Shown here: positions 22,923 through 34,863 of the stretch, one piece after another
Position numbering within the stretch: the first letter of the stretch is position 1
Layout: the number at the start of each line of letters is the position of its first letter
Assembly (NCBI GenBank): GCA_016584495.1
Contig: WAID01000001.1
Location: forward strand, 248,001 to 312,000
Length of the DNA: 64,000 bases
DNA from: Celoporthe dispersa
Lineage: Eukaryota > Ascomycota > Sordariomycetes > Diaporthales > Cryphonectriaceae
Direction: 5' to 3'
The notes under the pieces: model-generated
The model's input: only the letters and a program-made list of their open reading frames with translations
Databases searched by the model: none
Told to the model about the DNA's origin: nothing
Program-made: the position numbers and the translations under genes

Positions 22923-24670
22923 ATGGTAGTCGATACGGCATATTACGACGTCCTCGGCGTTCAGCCGACTGCGACCGACCTGGAGATCAAGAAGGCGTAT
23001 CGCAAAATGGCCATGGTGCACCATCCAGGTATGCACACAGCTGCAGCATGTGGCAGTTACTTGGGGGTTGGGGGGGTTGCGCTCGCAGATAGCCATCGTA
23101 GGAAAATGCTTGTCGGCTAACACATTGACCCTCCTCCCTCTCTTTCTCTCTTCCGCCCTGCAGACAAGAACCCAGACGATCCTACCGCCCACGAGAAGTT
23201 CCAGGCTATCGGCGAGGCCTACCAGGTCCTCTCCGATTCCGACCTGCGCAAGGCCTACGATAAGTACGGCAAGGACCACGCAAAACCACAGGAGGGCTTC
23301 GCCGACCCTGCCGAGTTCTTCACCAGCATCTTCGGAGGTGACGCCTTCGTGGACTGGATCGGCGAGATCGGCCTGATGAAGGACCTGACAACCACCATGG
23401 ACATCACCATGTCTCCCGAGGAGGAGGAGGAGCTTGCTGCCGCTGCCGCCGCCGCCGATGCTGACGCTGAGTTCCCGGGCACTGAGAGCGCCGTCAAGGA
23501 GAGCATGAAGACAGCAAGAGCCGAGGCGGAAAACAAGACATCTGCGCCGCCCACCGTCACGGTGGAGAATGAAGTGCCCAGCGAGAAGCCATCCGCAGCA
23601 GGCGCGGCGCCAGCGCCTGGTCTGGCACCCACCGGGGCCGAACCCTCCCGCGACCCCTCCCCCGCGCCCAGCGGGACGTCGACACCAGGAGGCAAGGCAT
23701 CCCCCTCCGGCCCGCCCTTATGGACCGCCCCTCCGACGAGGTGACGTCGGGGTCCCACGGCGATTCGTCTGTACACAAGAAGGACAAGGACAAGAAGAAG
23801 GCTGGCCTGACCAAGGAGCAGCGGGAAAAGCTGGCAGAGTACGAGAAGGAGCGCGCGCGGGTGCGCCAGGAGCGCGTGGACACCCTCGTCAAGAAGCTCC
23901 TGGACCGGATATCGGTGTGGACGGAGACGGACAAGGGCCGCGACGTCACCAACGCGTTCCAGGCCAAGATACGGCTCGAGGTGGAAAACATGAAGATGGA
24001 GTCCTTCGGCATCGACATCCTGCATGCCATCGGCCAGACCTACCTGTCCAAGGCCTCCAACCTGCTCAAGTCGCAGAAGCTGTTCGGCATCGGCGGCTTC
24101 TTCGGCCGGATGAAGGACAAGGGCACCATCGTCAAGGAGACGTGGAACACCATCTCTAGCGCCATCGACGCCCAGCAGACCATGGAGGAGATGAGCCGGA
24201 TGGAGGAGCAGGGCGGAGAGGACTGGACGGACGAGAGGAAGATGGAGTACGAGAGGCGGGTGACAGGCAAGATCCTAAACGCAGCATGGCGCGGCAGCAA
24301 GTTTGAGATCCAGAGCGTGCTGCGCGAGGTCTGCGACACCGTGCTGAACGACAAAAAGGTGTCCCTGAACAAGAGGCTGGAGCGGGCACAGGCCATGGTT
24401 ATCATCGGCGAGATATGTGCAAAGGTATGTCCCCACACCCATGTGACGAACAATCCCCCACAGCCCCCTTTAAAGGACGAAGGCTGACGTGCATCGTGCA
24501 AATTTCAGGCACAGAGAAGTCCTGAGGAGGAAGGAGACTTTATGGCATTTGAGCAGCTAGTGGCGGAGGCGACGATCAAGAAGGAGAAGGAGAAGGAGAA
24601 GGAGGAGCGCAAGAAGAAGCACAAGCACTCGCTCGGGAAATCAAGCCCTGAGCCTGCGAGCGCATCTTGA
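22923..24670 (+). CDS. DnaJ-domain protein, CAJ1-like, one frameshift
   Basis: Exons are 22923-23028, 23164-24424 and 24509-24670. The N-terminal J domain (about 5-70) includes YYDVLGV, the HPD tripeptide formed across intron 1 (HHP/DKN) and YDKYGKDH, so it should stimulate an Hsp70. An acidic and Ala/Pro/Ser-rich linker follows. The C-terminal part (AEYEKERARVRQERVDTLVKKL through LQSVLREVCDTVL-like sequence) matches the conserved DnaJ-X region of fungal CAJ1/DjlA-like proteins, and the tail is Lys/Glu-rich. The linker ends in a stop (TGA at about 23743) while the conserved C-terminal half is in another frame. One extra C in the C-rich stretch 23700-23717 restores 509 residues. Probably cytosolic or nuclear. 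Confidence 0.85.
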
Positions 24671-25214
24671 GAGGGACAGACAGGTCGTCGTCCCCACAAC
24701 GCACACTGACTCTCGGATGACCGACCCGAAGCATGACTAGTCCAACCACTTGTGCATCCGGGTGAGCCGGACAGTGGACTGTCTAATGGGCCCAGTTTTC
24801 AGGTAGAAACTCTTGGTCCTCACGCGAGCAGCAATGGCATGGAATAGGGCGAAAGAGGCGAACGGATCGGCGGGATTGGATGACCAACTTTTTGACGATG
24901 GATGCATGGGGCTATATCGACGCCTTTCAGGTTTACTAGAATTCCTTTCTATACAGGTGTATTGATCCAAAGGCCCAGCCAAAAGAACAAAAGCGGCGTC
25001 GACAATTCTTGAAACATGAAGAAATATTCCCATGTAAGAGTTGGGGGGGGGCACGTGACAGCGTGAAGAGGAATACATGGTACTTGTACTCCACTCTATT
25101 TAGAGTCGCGGTTGCCCTGAGGTTTTGGTGACGTTTCTTAACGCGACCCCTGCACTGTGCAGCCTGCCTAGCCTCAGCCCAGGGCACATCAACCAACCAT
25201 TACAACCCACATTT

Positions 25215-25253
<39 letters not shown>

Positions 25254-25466
25254 CCTCAAGCTGCATCTTCCCTCTGTCCTCGCAACAGGCTGCGCCTCAA
25301 AACGTGTCTCAAGTCTTGGCGTCCTTCCGTATCTGCTCACCTTGGATCATGTCTTCTTTTCCAAGATAGTGTGCATCGTCAATGAGCCAGCGCACCGTCT
25401 CACGCCTCTCCTCCGTCCTCCTCCTCCTCTTCACTGTGGCCGCGAAAACAAAAGAACACACCCAAC
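24671..25466. other. Intergenic region with CT microsatellite
   Basis: About 800 bases upstream of NBS1. It contains a CACGTGAC site (25051-25058) and a CT repeat (25220-25251). No gene seen. Confidence 0.5.
25220..25251. repeat. (CT)n microsatellite
   Basis: About 15 CT dinucleotides roughly 215 bases upstream of the NBS1 start. Confidence 0.85.
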
Positions 25467-28337
25467 ATGTGGCTCCTGGAAACTGATGGCGATGCCTTTG
25501 GAGGTATGCAAACCCCTGTCGCATGGTAGGGATGTTCCAAGGCGGCGGCTGACCCCAAAGGGTGGGCCACAGGCAAGAAGCTTTGGCTGCGTCCAGGGAA
25601 GCGATATCTCTTTGGCAGGACCTCTATGGAAGGTATTCATCTTCAGCCTCGCCCTCAGTGGCCCTCATAGCACCTCTCGATTTCGCCGACCTGACGTCTG
25701 CACAGCTGGCCAGATCTGCATCCCGCACAAGACCATCTCGAGAAAGCACCTCACCATCGAGGTTTCCGAAGTCCTTCAGGGACAAGGCGTGAGTTCCAAT
25801 AATAGAGTTCCCCTCCATCTATCCTATTCTTGCGACATCCTAACCATGAGAGGTGCATGCACCCCACCGTAGGCTGACCCTCGAAGCCGATCGACCGTCA
25901 CTCTTGAGGATCTCAAGACAAAGCTCGGGACAAAAGTCAACGGGAGGTCGATCAAGGGCGAACAGTCAACCTTGACCGAGGACAACAACACGATTAAGCT
26001 AGGGGACTGTAGCGACCTGTTTCGGTAAGCCATGTCCAGCCTGGAAAGGGTAGGGGTGCTATGAAAGAAAGACTCTTGGTCTGACTCCAGACGTCCTGCC
26101 AGCATCAAGTGGCACCCTGTCGTCATCAGCTTCTCGCTGTCCAAGGCCGAACTCGAGCAAGGTGCCGTGGCCCTCATACAGGAAAGGCTCGAGCCCATCG
26201 ATATTAAGTATACTACCGAGAATCGTCTCGCCGACGTGACATATGTCGTCAGCAAGAGGCGGAACACATCAAGAGTACTGCAGGCCCTCATCAGCGGACA
26301 GCTCGTCGTCAACCAGGCCTTCACAGATGCGATTGCTCACGCTGTCGAGCCAGAACCTAACCAAAGCAACGGTGCCGAGACGTGCCAGCTAGAAAAGGAT
26401 TTTGAGGGCACCTGGCCGGATGCGACGAAATACCTACCACCCAGGACTGATGGCCCCGGCGCTGATCAGCCCGACGCGGCCTTCGCACCCGATGAGCGGA
26501 GAAAGGAAATTTTCGACGGGTACACCTTCATTTTTTACGAGCGCAAGCGGTATGAGGAACTCCTACCGGTCCTCACGAGTGCAAAGGGAAAGCCCTCCTG
26601 AGAGAGGTTAGCCCGGGGAAGACAGATATAAACGATTTCATTCGCTATGTCAAGGGGATCGCTGGAGAGAAGGGCTTAGGCGAGTTTGAAGACGGCAGCG
26701 AAGGGCGGGGGGTGGTTGTCGTGAGATATGTGCCACCTGGTGAGGATGCAGATGCCGGGTGGTACCTGAGCTTTTACAACCAGGTGGCACTTCGGCTGGA
26801 TCACCGACCCATCGAGTCGCGCGATCTGCTCCCTGCCATACTTGATGTCGAGCCTGCACAGCTCAGGAGGCCTCTCGAGGTGGAATCCACCCCTCGGGAG
26901 TCAGGTATGCCATGTCCCACCATTTGAGCCACGCCGGACTGCAGCGCACAAGCTAACTTTCCTGCAGCTGTGCAGGATTCTACCACCCCAGCCGGTGCTA
27001 CAAGTAACGCTATGGACATCGATGACCCCCCAGAGGAAGTTTCAGTAGCTGAGTCGTCCCCGCCTCCGCCGCCACGACCTGTCCGGAGGGGGCCGCCAAC
27101 GACCTGCGCCCAAGAGCAGATTCAAGAGCTTCAATGTCGATCCAGACAGTGACAATGATGATGTGTCAGCGGCAACTCAACAACAACCGAACGCACCTGC
27201 GGGGAAGAATCGCAGGGCATGTTTATGACCCAGCCAGACGATGTGAACAACAATCCCCTACAACCACCAGCGGCTGCGGTGGCTTCGCAGCGCAAGCGCC
27301 CTGCGCCAGAGCGCGATATCATGGAGGAGGTGGCGCCGACAGCCGCACGGATCAAACGGATGCGCCTGGAAGGGGGTGAGGATCCTCTGCCGGCAGTAGA
27401 AACGACCACTCCCACTGTCGAGGTGACAGAGTCTCCGCCTCGCAGAGGAGGCAAGACCAAGACTCAGACGACTATCAAGACCGCAAAGGGTCGTAAGTCC
27501 AAGAAGACTACCGAAGAGTCCGGTGACGAGCTTCTTGACCAGTTCATCCAAGCCGGGCAGGAAGAAGAAGCGCAGAGGCAGGCCGAGGATGATCTCCTCC
27601 GCCGCCAGCTCAATGAGGGCGATATTGACTTCAGGGATATACGGGACTCCATGACAGTACAGCCCATAGAGATCAGGCGACGGCAGGGCCAGGGAGGGCA
27701 AGGGCAGGACAGCGAAGAAGAGAGGAGAAGATGGGACCCGAGATGGAACGGGCTCAAGAACTTCAAAAAATTCCGAAAGCAGGGCGACAGGCAAGTCCGC
27801 CCGCAGGCCAAGGTCATCATCTCACTTGAGCCCGTCAGGACCAAGGAGTACGGAATTGGTGATGACTACTGGCTGCAGAACCCGCAGAAGCAGAAGAAGA
27901 GCAACACGCAGAGCCAGGGCGTCTCACAGAGGCAGGGTGAGAGCCAGACCAGGGCCGCCAGGGGCCAGGTGGGCAGGGCAAGTCAACAAGTCGTAGGAAT
28001 CGACAGTGACGGCGAAGAGGAGGACACTGGCGTGCACGACGCCGACGCGTCCTCGTTGCCGGACGTGATGGAGATGGAGTCTGCCAGGCCGTCCCGGTCA
28101 CGCAAGGGCAAGGCAGCTTCGCGGGCGGGGACACAACAAAGCCAGGTGGGCCGGAAGCAGACGCGTGCGTCCACGCAGACGGCCACGGGCAAGCGAGCCG
28201 CGCCGGAACCACCGGCCGCGGAGAAGCCGACCAAGAGGCGCGCGGGCCGGGCGACCAGGGCCACACAGAAAGACAGTGATGAGGACGAGGACAGCGAGGA
28301 CGGGGGCCTGAGCTTTAGGTTTGGCAAGCGCAAGTAG
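25467..28337 (+). CDS. NBS1/Xrs2 subunit of the MRN DNA-repair complex, three frameshifts
   Basis: Six exons: 25467-25503, 25573-25632, 25706-25788, 25873-26024, 26103-26904 and 26968-28337. The N-terminal FHA domain is clear: KKLWLRPGKRYLFGRT (Arg28) and HKTISRKHLTIEV (Ser44, His47), then a BRCT-like region (DIKYTTENRLADVTYVVSKR, ALISGQLVVNQAF). The C-terminal half is acidic and basic, with DPDSDNDD and RWNGLKNFKKFRK, typical of fungal NBS1. The protein would bind MRE11-RAD50 in the nucleus at double-strand breaks. Three frame changes are needed: one extra base at 26583-26593, one fewer G at 27088-27092 and one extra base at 27205-27215. With them the coding length is 834 codons plus stop. 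Three lesions could mean decay, but their kind matches those in essential neighbours. Confidence 0.85.
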
Positions 28338-28653
28338 ACAAAAGATCCCTGGCGACACGATCGCGCGGGTGCATCTCGCAATGAGGGCGGGGAGGAACCG
28401 GGTCTCTCTGGCCCTCGAGAGGGGGGGTTGGTGGGTATCTTTCTTGCTTCGGTCAACCGTAGCCATCCAGGTGGCTCTCTACTTGAGTACCTATTGTTAG
28501 CTGATGCTGTGTAGCGTAGCGTCTCTATGATGCATCATCTAACTAAATCTAATAATCACCACCACAAAAAAAGATCCAGAGCCAAGTCTTTTTTCCAGCC
28601 AGCGCCAAGGTGACTTGCCTTTCCGTCTGGTCTCGAGGGACATCGCTTCTCGC
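28338..28653. other. Short convergent intergenic region
   Basis: About 316 bases between the facing 3' ends of NBS1 and the cytochrome-b5-like gene. Nothing else seen. Confidence 0.5.
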
Positions 28654-29797
28654 TCAATCCATCTCCTCCATCTTGTTCCCGGGGTCGTTCTCCTCCACCA
28701 GCAGGCCGACCAGGCACGACTGCAGCATGGTCTCATAGTTGACCCAGGGGTGAACCTCGGCAAACAGCCTAGTGCCGTCCTTGCCGGCGCCCCGGAGCAG
28801 CTCGGGCCCGCCGCCGGGGTGGAAGGGGATATAAGGGTGGACATTGTAGACCTTTCCGCCAAAGGCCGTCCAGGCGTCGCGACCCTTGCGGCCGTTCTGC
28901 TGGCGCAGCATGCTCGGGGTGACGCGCAGGTAAGGGGTGTCAGGCGGCAGGCCGCGCAGGTCGGAGGTCGGGGACTGGGCGAGGCGGGCCCAGTCGAGGG
29001 GGGAGTGGCCTGGCTCGAGGGCGACCTGTCGCGAGGGCTTCTTGGGAACGGAGGTGGCCGTGGGAGGCGGGAAGAGGCTGCTGCTGGAGGAGGAGGATGA
29101 AGCGGCGGTCCGTCCAGGAAGAGGTGCGCCGCGCCGGGGTACGGGAAGGGTGCGCTCGCGCGTGGGAGCCGGATCGAGGGCTCCGTTCAGGGTGGGTATG
29201 CGCCGCGGTGAGGGAGGAGGAGAGGGAGGAGGATACCCTGGGCTGGGGGATGCCGGTGGGTCTCGGTCGGCTGGTGATGGTCGGCAGGGGTGGTGGGGGC
29301 ATGGAGTTGGATACGGCCCTGGGCGGTTCGAGGACGACATCGGGCACTGTTGACGACGATGGCGATGACGACGACGACATATCCGGAATGACGAGGACAG
29401 GCACGTCTTTGTTGCCCGGGGTGGGGGATGATGCCCTGGGGGTCATCTGTCCCTCCTCTTCTTCCTCCTCCTCTCCGTTGTCCGCCTTCTCCTGGTCCTC
29501 CGAGCCCGAGCCGGTGACCTCTAGATGGGGAGGTGGCTGTATTCTGGGCGCCGGCGGCTTTTGCACACCATCCTTTCTGGTCTCATCATCCTCTTCAGGG
29601 TCGGATGGGTTGGTGGTGGTGGGCGACAGCCGTCTTGGTGGTGGTGGTGGTGATCGGTGGGGTACACGAGGAGGAGGAGGAGGACCGCCGAGCCGCTTCT
29701 GTCCCAAGGTGCCCAGGAAGCTGTGTAGCCATTCTGGAGGCCGCAGGCAGACGAAGATGAAGGAGGCGACGATGAGGGAGATTCCGATCAGCGCCAT
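28654..29797 (-). CDS. Membrane-anchored cytochrome b5-like heme/steroid-binding protein, one frameshift
   Basis: The N-terminus is a single membrane anchor (MALIGISLIVASFIFVCL). A long Pro/Ser/Glu-rich, probably disordered linker follows. The C-terminal domain contains PLDWARLAQSP, LRVTPSMLRQQNGRKGRDAW, GKVYNVHPYIPFHPGG and LLRGAGKDGTRLFAEVHPWVN, the pattern of fungal cytochrome b5-like proteins with two axial His candidates (in FHPGG and VHPW). The anchor and the heme domain are in different frames. Removing one base somewhere in the low-complexity linker, about 29100-29340, gives 380 residues. The exact site cannot be fixed because the linker is not conserved. Likely faces the cytosol from the ER or mitochondrial surface (inference). 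Confidence 0.82.
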
Positions 29798-31856
29798 AGC
29801 AGGGGAGGGGACAGACTGCTCGGAGGCCCTTGACCAAAGTCATGGATATGAACGAGAGAGGGGGGTAGAGAGAGAGAGAGAGAGAGGGAGGGAGGGGGAG
29901 GGTCCAAGGTTGATGTTGGTAATGGCGCATGTGAAGGAGGTCAGAAGTTTTGCGCGAGGCCCAATCATGGTCTCACTAACTACTGTACTACAGGTGGTGC
30001 ACCAGGTACTACATAGTAGTACTAGGCTTGCTAGGGTACATATGTACTACGCAGCAGGTCATGGGCACCTGGACACGCTAGAGTGCCCGGAACATGGCAA
30101 GGACGCTATAGGGGTAGGGATGGCAGGGGTTCTTCAGTGCCAGAGTTTCTCTGCAGCAGGGGGACAAGGATGACGCCTCAGTCTGCAGGAGGCGCGTGAA
30201 CGGGAGAGGACATATAAAACAGATCTATATACATACATCACACAGGCATACATTACTATAGTACATAGTACATGACTAAATGGTAGTTGTTTAGGCAGAG
30301 ACCTGGCTGGTGTTTGTAGTACCAAAAGATTGCCGCGACTTCGTACCACCACCCCTCCTCTCCGGCCGACCCTCTTTCAATACTCGGACGAACATGTAAA
30401 AAAGAAACAGGAAGAGAAAGAGAGACAAAAAAAGGAAAAAAAGGAAAAGAGAGGCGGGCAAAGCCAAGCATGCGAGTGGAGGAGACACATGACACGAGCA
30501 AAATGCGCACACACCAAGGGGCAGGTAAATGCAGAGCAGACATGAAAGGGGGATGGACAGATGGGTGAAGGAAGGGGAGGGGGGGAGAAAAGGAGGAGGG
30601 ATAAAATAAAATAAATAAAAAAAGGAGGAACAGGAGGGAAAGGCATTGCCCCATCGGCCGCCCCGCCGTCCTCAGTCCCATTATTCATTCTGCTTCCGTG
30701 TTGTTGTTTTCTTTTTTAGTTTTCTGGTGCCAATACCCAAAAGAGATCCACATCTATTTCAGACAGAAAAAAAGCAGCCCTGAATTTCCTTCAGCCTTGA
30801 AACCAAACTCGAGTCCCCGTAGTGATGATTTTACTCTTCCTACTGCTGCTGCTCGTGCAGACGGGACAAGTACATATAGTACAACATTTTTTAAGAAAAA
30901 AATAATAATAAAAGGACCCGCGGTATGCTGTACAATATGTACATGTATATGTGTGTATATATATACATATATATAGTCAATTAGTGCATAGAAATATCGC
31001 GTGATCTTGCAAAAGATACTTGGCATGGTTACAGATCAATCATAACCTCCAGGTCGCCGTTTTATTCCGATGATGATCAGGTATAGAATACTCTAATGAT
31101 ACCTTACATACTGCGCTCGTATGTATGTACTTCACGAGATACTACAGCAATGACTACCCAGCACAAAAGTACTGGCGTCTATGTATGTACAAGGTTCAAC
31201 TGGTCACGGCCTCATCAAAATGCCGTCCCACCACGACTTCGTTTCCGCTTGCAGTGCAATTCAAAGCCGCGCTTGGCCCTCCAGGGCTTGGCCCGGGGGG
31301 GCAGGTTGCTTAAGTAGCTCACCTGGAGGTAGTAGTTACCACTGACATGTGCCGAGCCTGGTGCAGCAGGCCAGTACCCTGTACCCTTCCTCCCACCCTT
31401 GCCCCCCCCCCCAACTCCCTCCCCCATCTATTCTCTCATAGAGGGAAAGAGGAGGGAGGGCGGCCCATCCTTAGCACCCAAACCCACCCTCTCACTTCTG
31501 CAGCGGTTCCCTCGCAACCAACCATTCCAATCTCTCCACCACCAAACACCAAACACCAACCACCACTAACACAACCACGCAAACCACCACCGCGACTACA
31601 TCATACGCTGACAGCCAGACCGCGATCGACCTCCACGCGACACCCTACACGCCCCTACAGCTGCAAGCTCAGTCCAGTCTGCGGGAAATCGACCCCACGC
31701 GCCACTCATCAGCACATCACGCCTTCCGCCTTCGACTTCCGAACCACCCCCCCGGCCCTCCCTTCTCTTCCCCTACACCGACTCCCATCCTCACCTCGCA
31801 ACCCGCCCCCCGCCGAGCGGACCTACATTGCTGCCCGGCAAGATGCTGCCGACAAG
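29798..31856. other. Divergent intergenic region with GTAC-rich and low-complexity tracts
   Basis: About 2 kb. GTAC-type palindromes cluster at 29,980-30,060 and 30,240-30,280. Purine-rich (30,400-30,640) and AT-rich (30,890-31,000) tracts follow. The last 450 bases before the next gene are C-rich. No convincing gene. Confidence 0.5.
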
Positions 31857-33957
31857 ATGAGGAACATAAACACCTCCCGCTCCTCCACCACCAGAGAGCC
31901 GCCTGTGGCCTCGTCTTCTTCCTCCGCCACGTCCTCTCCTCCTCGGCCAGGATGCCGTACGATCGATCTAGTCCCATGGCAGGCTCCGCGTCGCGCCAGC
32001 AGCCTCAGATGCCCACCCTGGCCAGGGAGGACACAGGTCACCCCCAAGCTGTCCGCTGCCACCATCAGCGCCACCACCGCCAGGCCCGCGCCCACGTCCG
32101 CCCCTCAGCGGCAGACCGTTACTCTCGCAGCCCCCGCCCCCCGCAGGCCGGCTCGCCAGCCAGAGCCTGTCCACAGCCGCGTCGCTATTGCCAGCAGCAC
32201 CGGGCCGAATTCTACCAAGAGGGAGTCGCCCGTGCCCAGCAGGGACGACCATGCCTGGGACGGCCGCTCGGGTCTGGGTCTGGATGCCGATCATACGAGA
32301 CAGAATGGCTCGCCCGCGGTGGGACGAGATTCCAAGTTCTTCTACGCGAGCGACGCCCCGAAGCCCGACAAGCCGCCTGCCCAGACGAGGTCCCAACCAC
32401 CAACACCAGTCGTGCCGGCGGCAGTGCCAGCAACACTGCAGCAGAAGAGCTCGACGTTCTTCTACGCCAATGGCGACAACCTGCCTTCCCGGTCTGGTCC
32501 GAACGCGACAGCCTCGGCCCCATACTCGCCCACGCTGGCTGCTCCCCCTCCTCAGGACCCCCCTGGCAAGCAAGTTCATGTACGCCAACGGGACCCCAGA
32601 TCTGAAACCCAGCCTTATGACCTCCGGGTCCAGCTCGGTCGTCTCGACCAGCTCTCGAGCCGCGTCGGGGAGGTCGGGACACGCCTCCCAGTCGCCCGCC
32701 CTTGCGCCTCCGAGGGCGCCCTCGCCGCCCAAGCCTGCGTCTCAGCCTCATGTCCCGACCCAGAGCTCGGCCGGCCCGACCATAGCTGAGAGGCGCAGTA
32801 TAGTCGCCTCGGCGCCTCACCTGGGCCAGAACACCGCCATCCTGCGGCGCATCAGCTCAGAGACACCCCCGAGGCGGACCTCTGGCCACTCGCGCTCCGG
32901 GAGCTGGGCGGCCGACCCTGCCCCGCTGCCCAGCTCCTCCTCACCCATGGCCTCTCCGCTCGGCTTCAACAACCCGGCTCTGTCCATGGCCTCGGTGCTG
33001 CAGGTCGCCGAGGAGCTGGAAGCAGATCACGACGACAACGAGAGCACGGTCTCGGGCCTCACCAGTCCCAAGTCGGCCAGCGGCAATGACCCCCTCAACG
33101 AGCTCGTCGCCAGCGCGCGGCGGGAGCGCAAGGTGCAGGACCTGCAGATCACCAATGCCTCCCTCGAGGCCATCAACCGGACCCTCGAGCGACAGCTGCG
33201 CAAGCAGACCAACGAGCTGAGGCGCTTCAAGAGGCTGTCCAGGGCGGGCAGGCTCTCCTCGGCCGGCACCACTGCCGCTCCGTCCCGCATCGTTTCCGAC
33301 TCCACAACGAGCGAGGCCCAGGAGGGCCCGCTCAACAGCCTAAGCCTGTCCGACCTCAGCGAGGAGGGCTCAGGGCTGGACGCGGACGACGAGGACCTCG
33401 ACTCGGAGGAGCTGTCCGAGTCCGACTCGACAGGCTCCGCACAGACAAGCCCCAGCACGATGGCCGCGAGAGATGCGCGGCACAGGAAGCGTGATGAGAA
33501 GCGGCTGCAGGTCGACCTGTCCAAGCACCAGCAGCTCCTCGTCGACAGCCAGAAGATGAACCAGAGCCTGAAGAGATGCCTGGGCTGGACGGAGGAGCTG
33601 ATCAGGGAGGGCCAGAGGGCCCTGGCCTATCAGGTCCGGGTCAGCGAGGTGGAGGTGGGCGGCCATGGCGTGCCCGAGGACGGTGAGAAGCCCTTCATCT
33701 ACGACGGAGCCGCGCTCTGGGACCACCACGACCAGGAGCGCAGCGGTGAGCTCGACCAGGCCGACCCGGACGAGGACGAGACAGACGAAAGCGAACATGA
33801 TGATGCGGACGAGACGATGCGGCTGCGGATCGAGCGTCTACGGCCGGCCGGCGAGACCGACGGCAAACAAGCGGCCCAAGACAGAGACAGCGGCATCGTC
33901 CTTTCAGGGGGAGTCGCCGTGATGCGGACTGCCTGGCGAAACTACCTCTCCGGCTAG
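31857..33957 (+). CDS. Coiled-coil protein with FFYA-type motifs, frameshifted
   Basis: I do not recognise this as a characterised family. Three spaced copies of an S(K/T)F(F/M)YA motif are visible: SKFFYASDA, STFFYANGD and SKFMYANGT. A Ser/Pro-rich region follows, then a predicted coiled coil (NASLEAINRTLERQLRKQTNELRRFKRL, heptad-like), an acidic stretch and a second helical segment (LSKHQQLLVDSQKMNQSLK). The third FFYA copy and all downstream sequence are in a different frame from the first two. Removing one C from the C6 run 32558-32563 joins them, giving 699 residues from the ATG at 31857. An alternative start at 31952 reads SSPMAGSASRQQPQMP and would need a second change near 32035. Start uncertain. 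Confidence 0.65.
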
Positions 33958-34863
33958 ATAAATGAGCTGGGAGGGGGCAGTAGCATTGTCGAACAGAGCG
34001 GCGGGCCTTGTGCTTGCTGCGTTGAACCTGGCAACATCTCCACTCCAGGCGCTGCGCTAATTTCTTTTTCTATTTTTTTTCTATTCCCCCCGCCCCTTTC
34101 TCTTTCAAGGGCGTGGGGAAGCCTGATGTGCGCATCTTGGGCTTTGGGTCGGTTCTCATTTCGCCCACGGGGAGGCAATATGGTTGGATACATTGCATCT
34201 GGCGTTCTTGATAAAGTTTTCAATGGTGGAATACCTGGCAGGGCTTGGGTCGGGACGGTACTTCACCAGCACCGTCCTCTTGTTGTTTTGCGCACTCTAC
34301 TGCCGACTTCTTTCATCTTTTTTTCTTTTGTTGATATACTGTCACGGATACCCTACGCGCATATATCGCCGGCTCGGATACGGATTGATCGGGGATCTGT
34401 ATTATTTTTATTTTTATTTTTTTTGGGAAAGTCGCTGCTGTAAATTTTCGTCTTGTCAATACCCACCCACTCACCCACCGAAAACGACCTGGACATAAAG
34501 AGGCGTGTTATAGTAGATGGGTTCAAAGGCGAGGAGAAGGAGGAGGAGGAAGGAGAAGAACAAGACGAGGGCGGAGGCGAAGATGAAGAAGTCAATTCGA
34601 GGCTAGAAATATTCAAGGCTAGAAATGGGGCCTCGCCGTGGACATCCTAGAATTGTCAGATGTGTGGGCTGGGGATATGTACTGTGCTACTTATCAAGCA
34701 GTCCTGGAAAATACAGATCCAACCACGGCACAGAAGAAAACTTTGTGCATTTGTTCTTTGATACTATCTGTCGCACAGGCGCCTCCGCAGGGTCGCTGCC
34801 AATGCCATACCCTCCAGCAGATCAAACTCGGCTGTCTCGAGCTGATGTACTATCGAGTCGCCT
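33958..34863. other. Convergent intergenic region
   Basis: About 900 bases between two facing 3' ends. It holds T-rich and AT-rich stretches and a GAGGAG purine tract at 34,520-34,590. Nothing is assignable. Confidence 0.5.

Noticed and set aside
29097..30173. Plus-strand open frame of 358 codons
   Set aside because: It is antisense to the b5-like gene and then runs into low-complexity intergenic DNA; the Gly/Ser/Asp composition is a mirror of the Pro/Ser linker.
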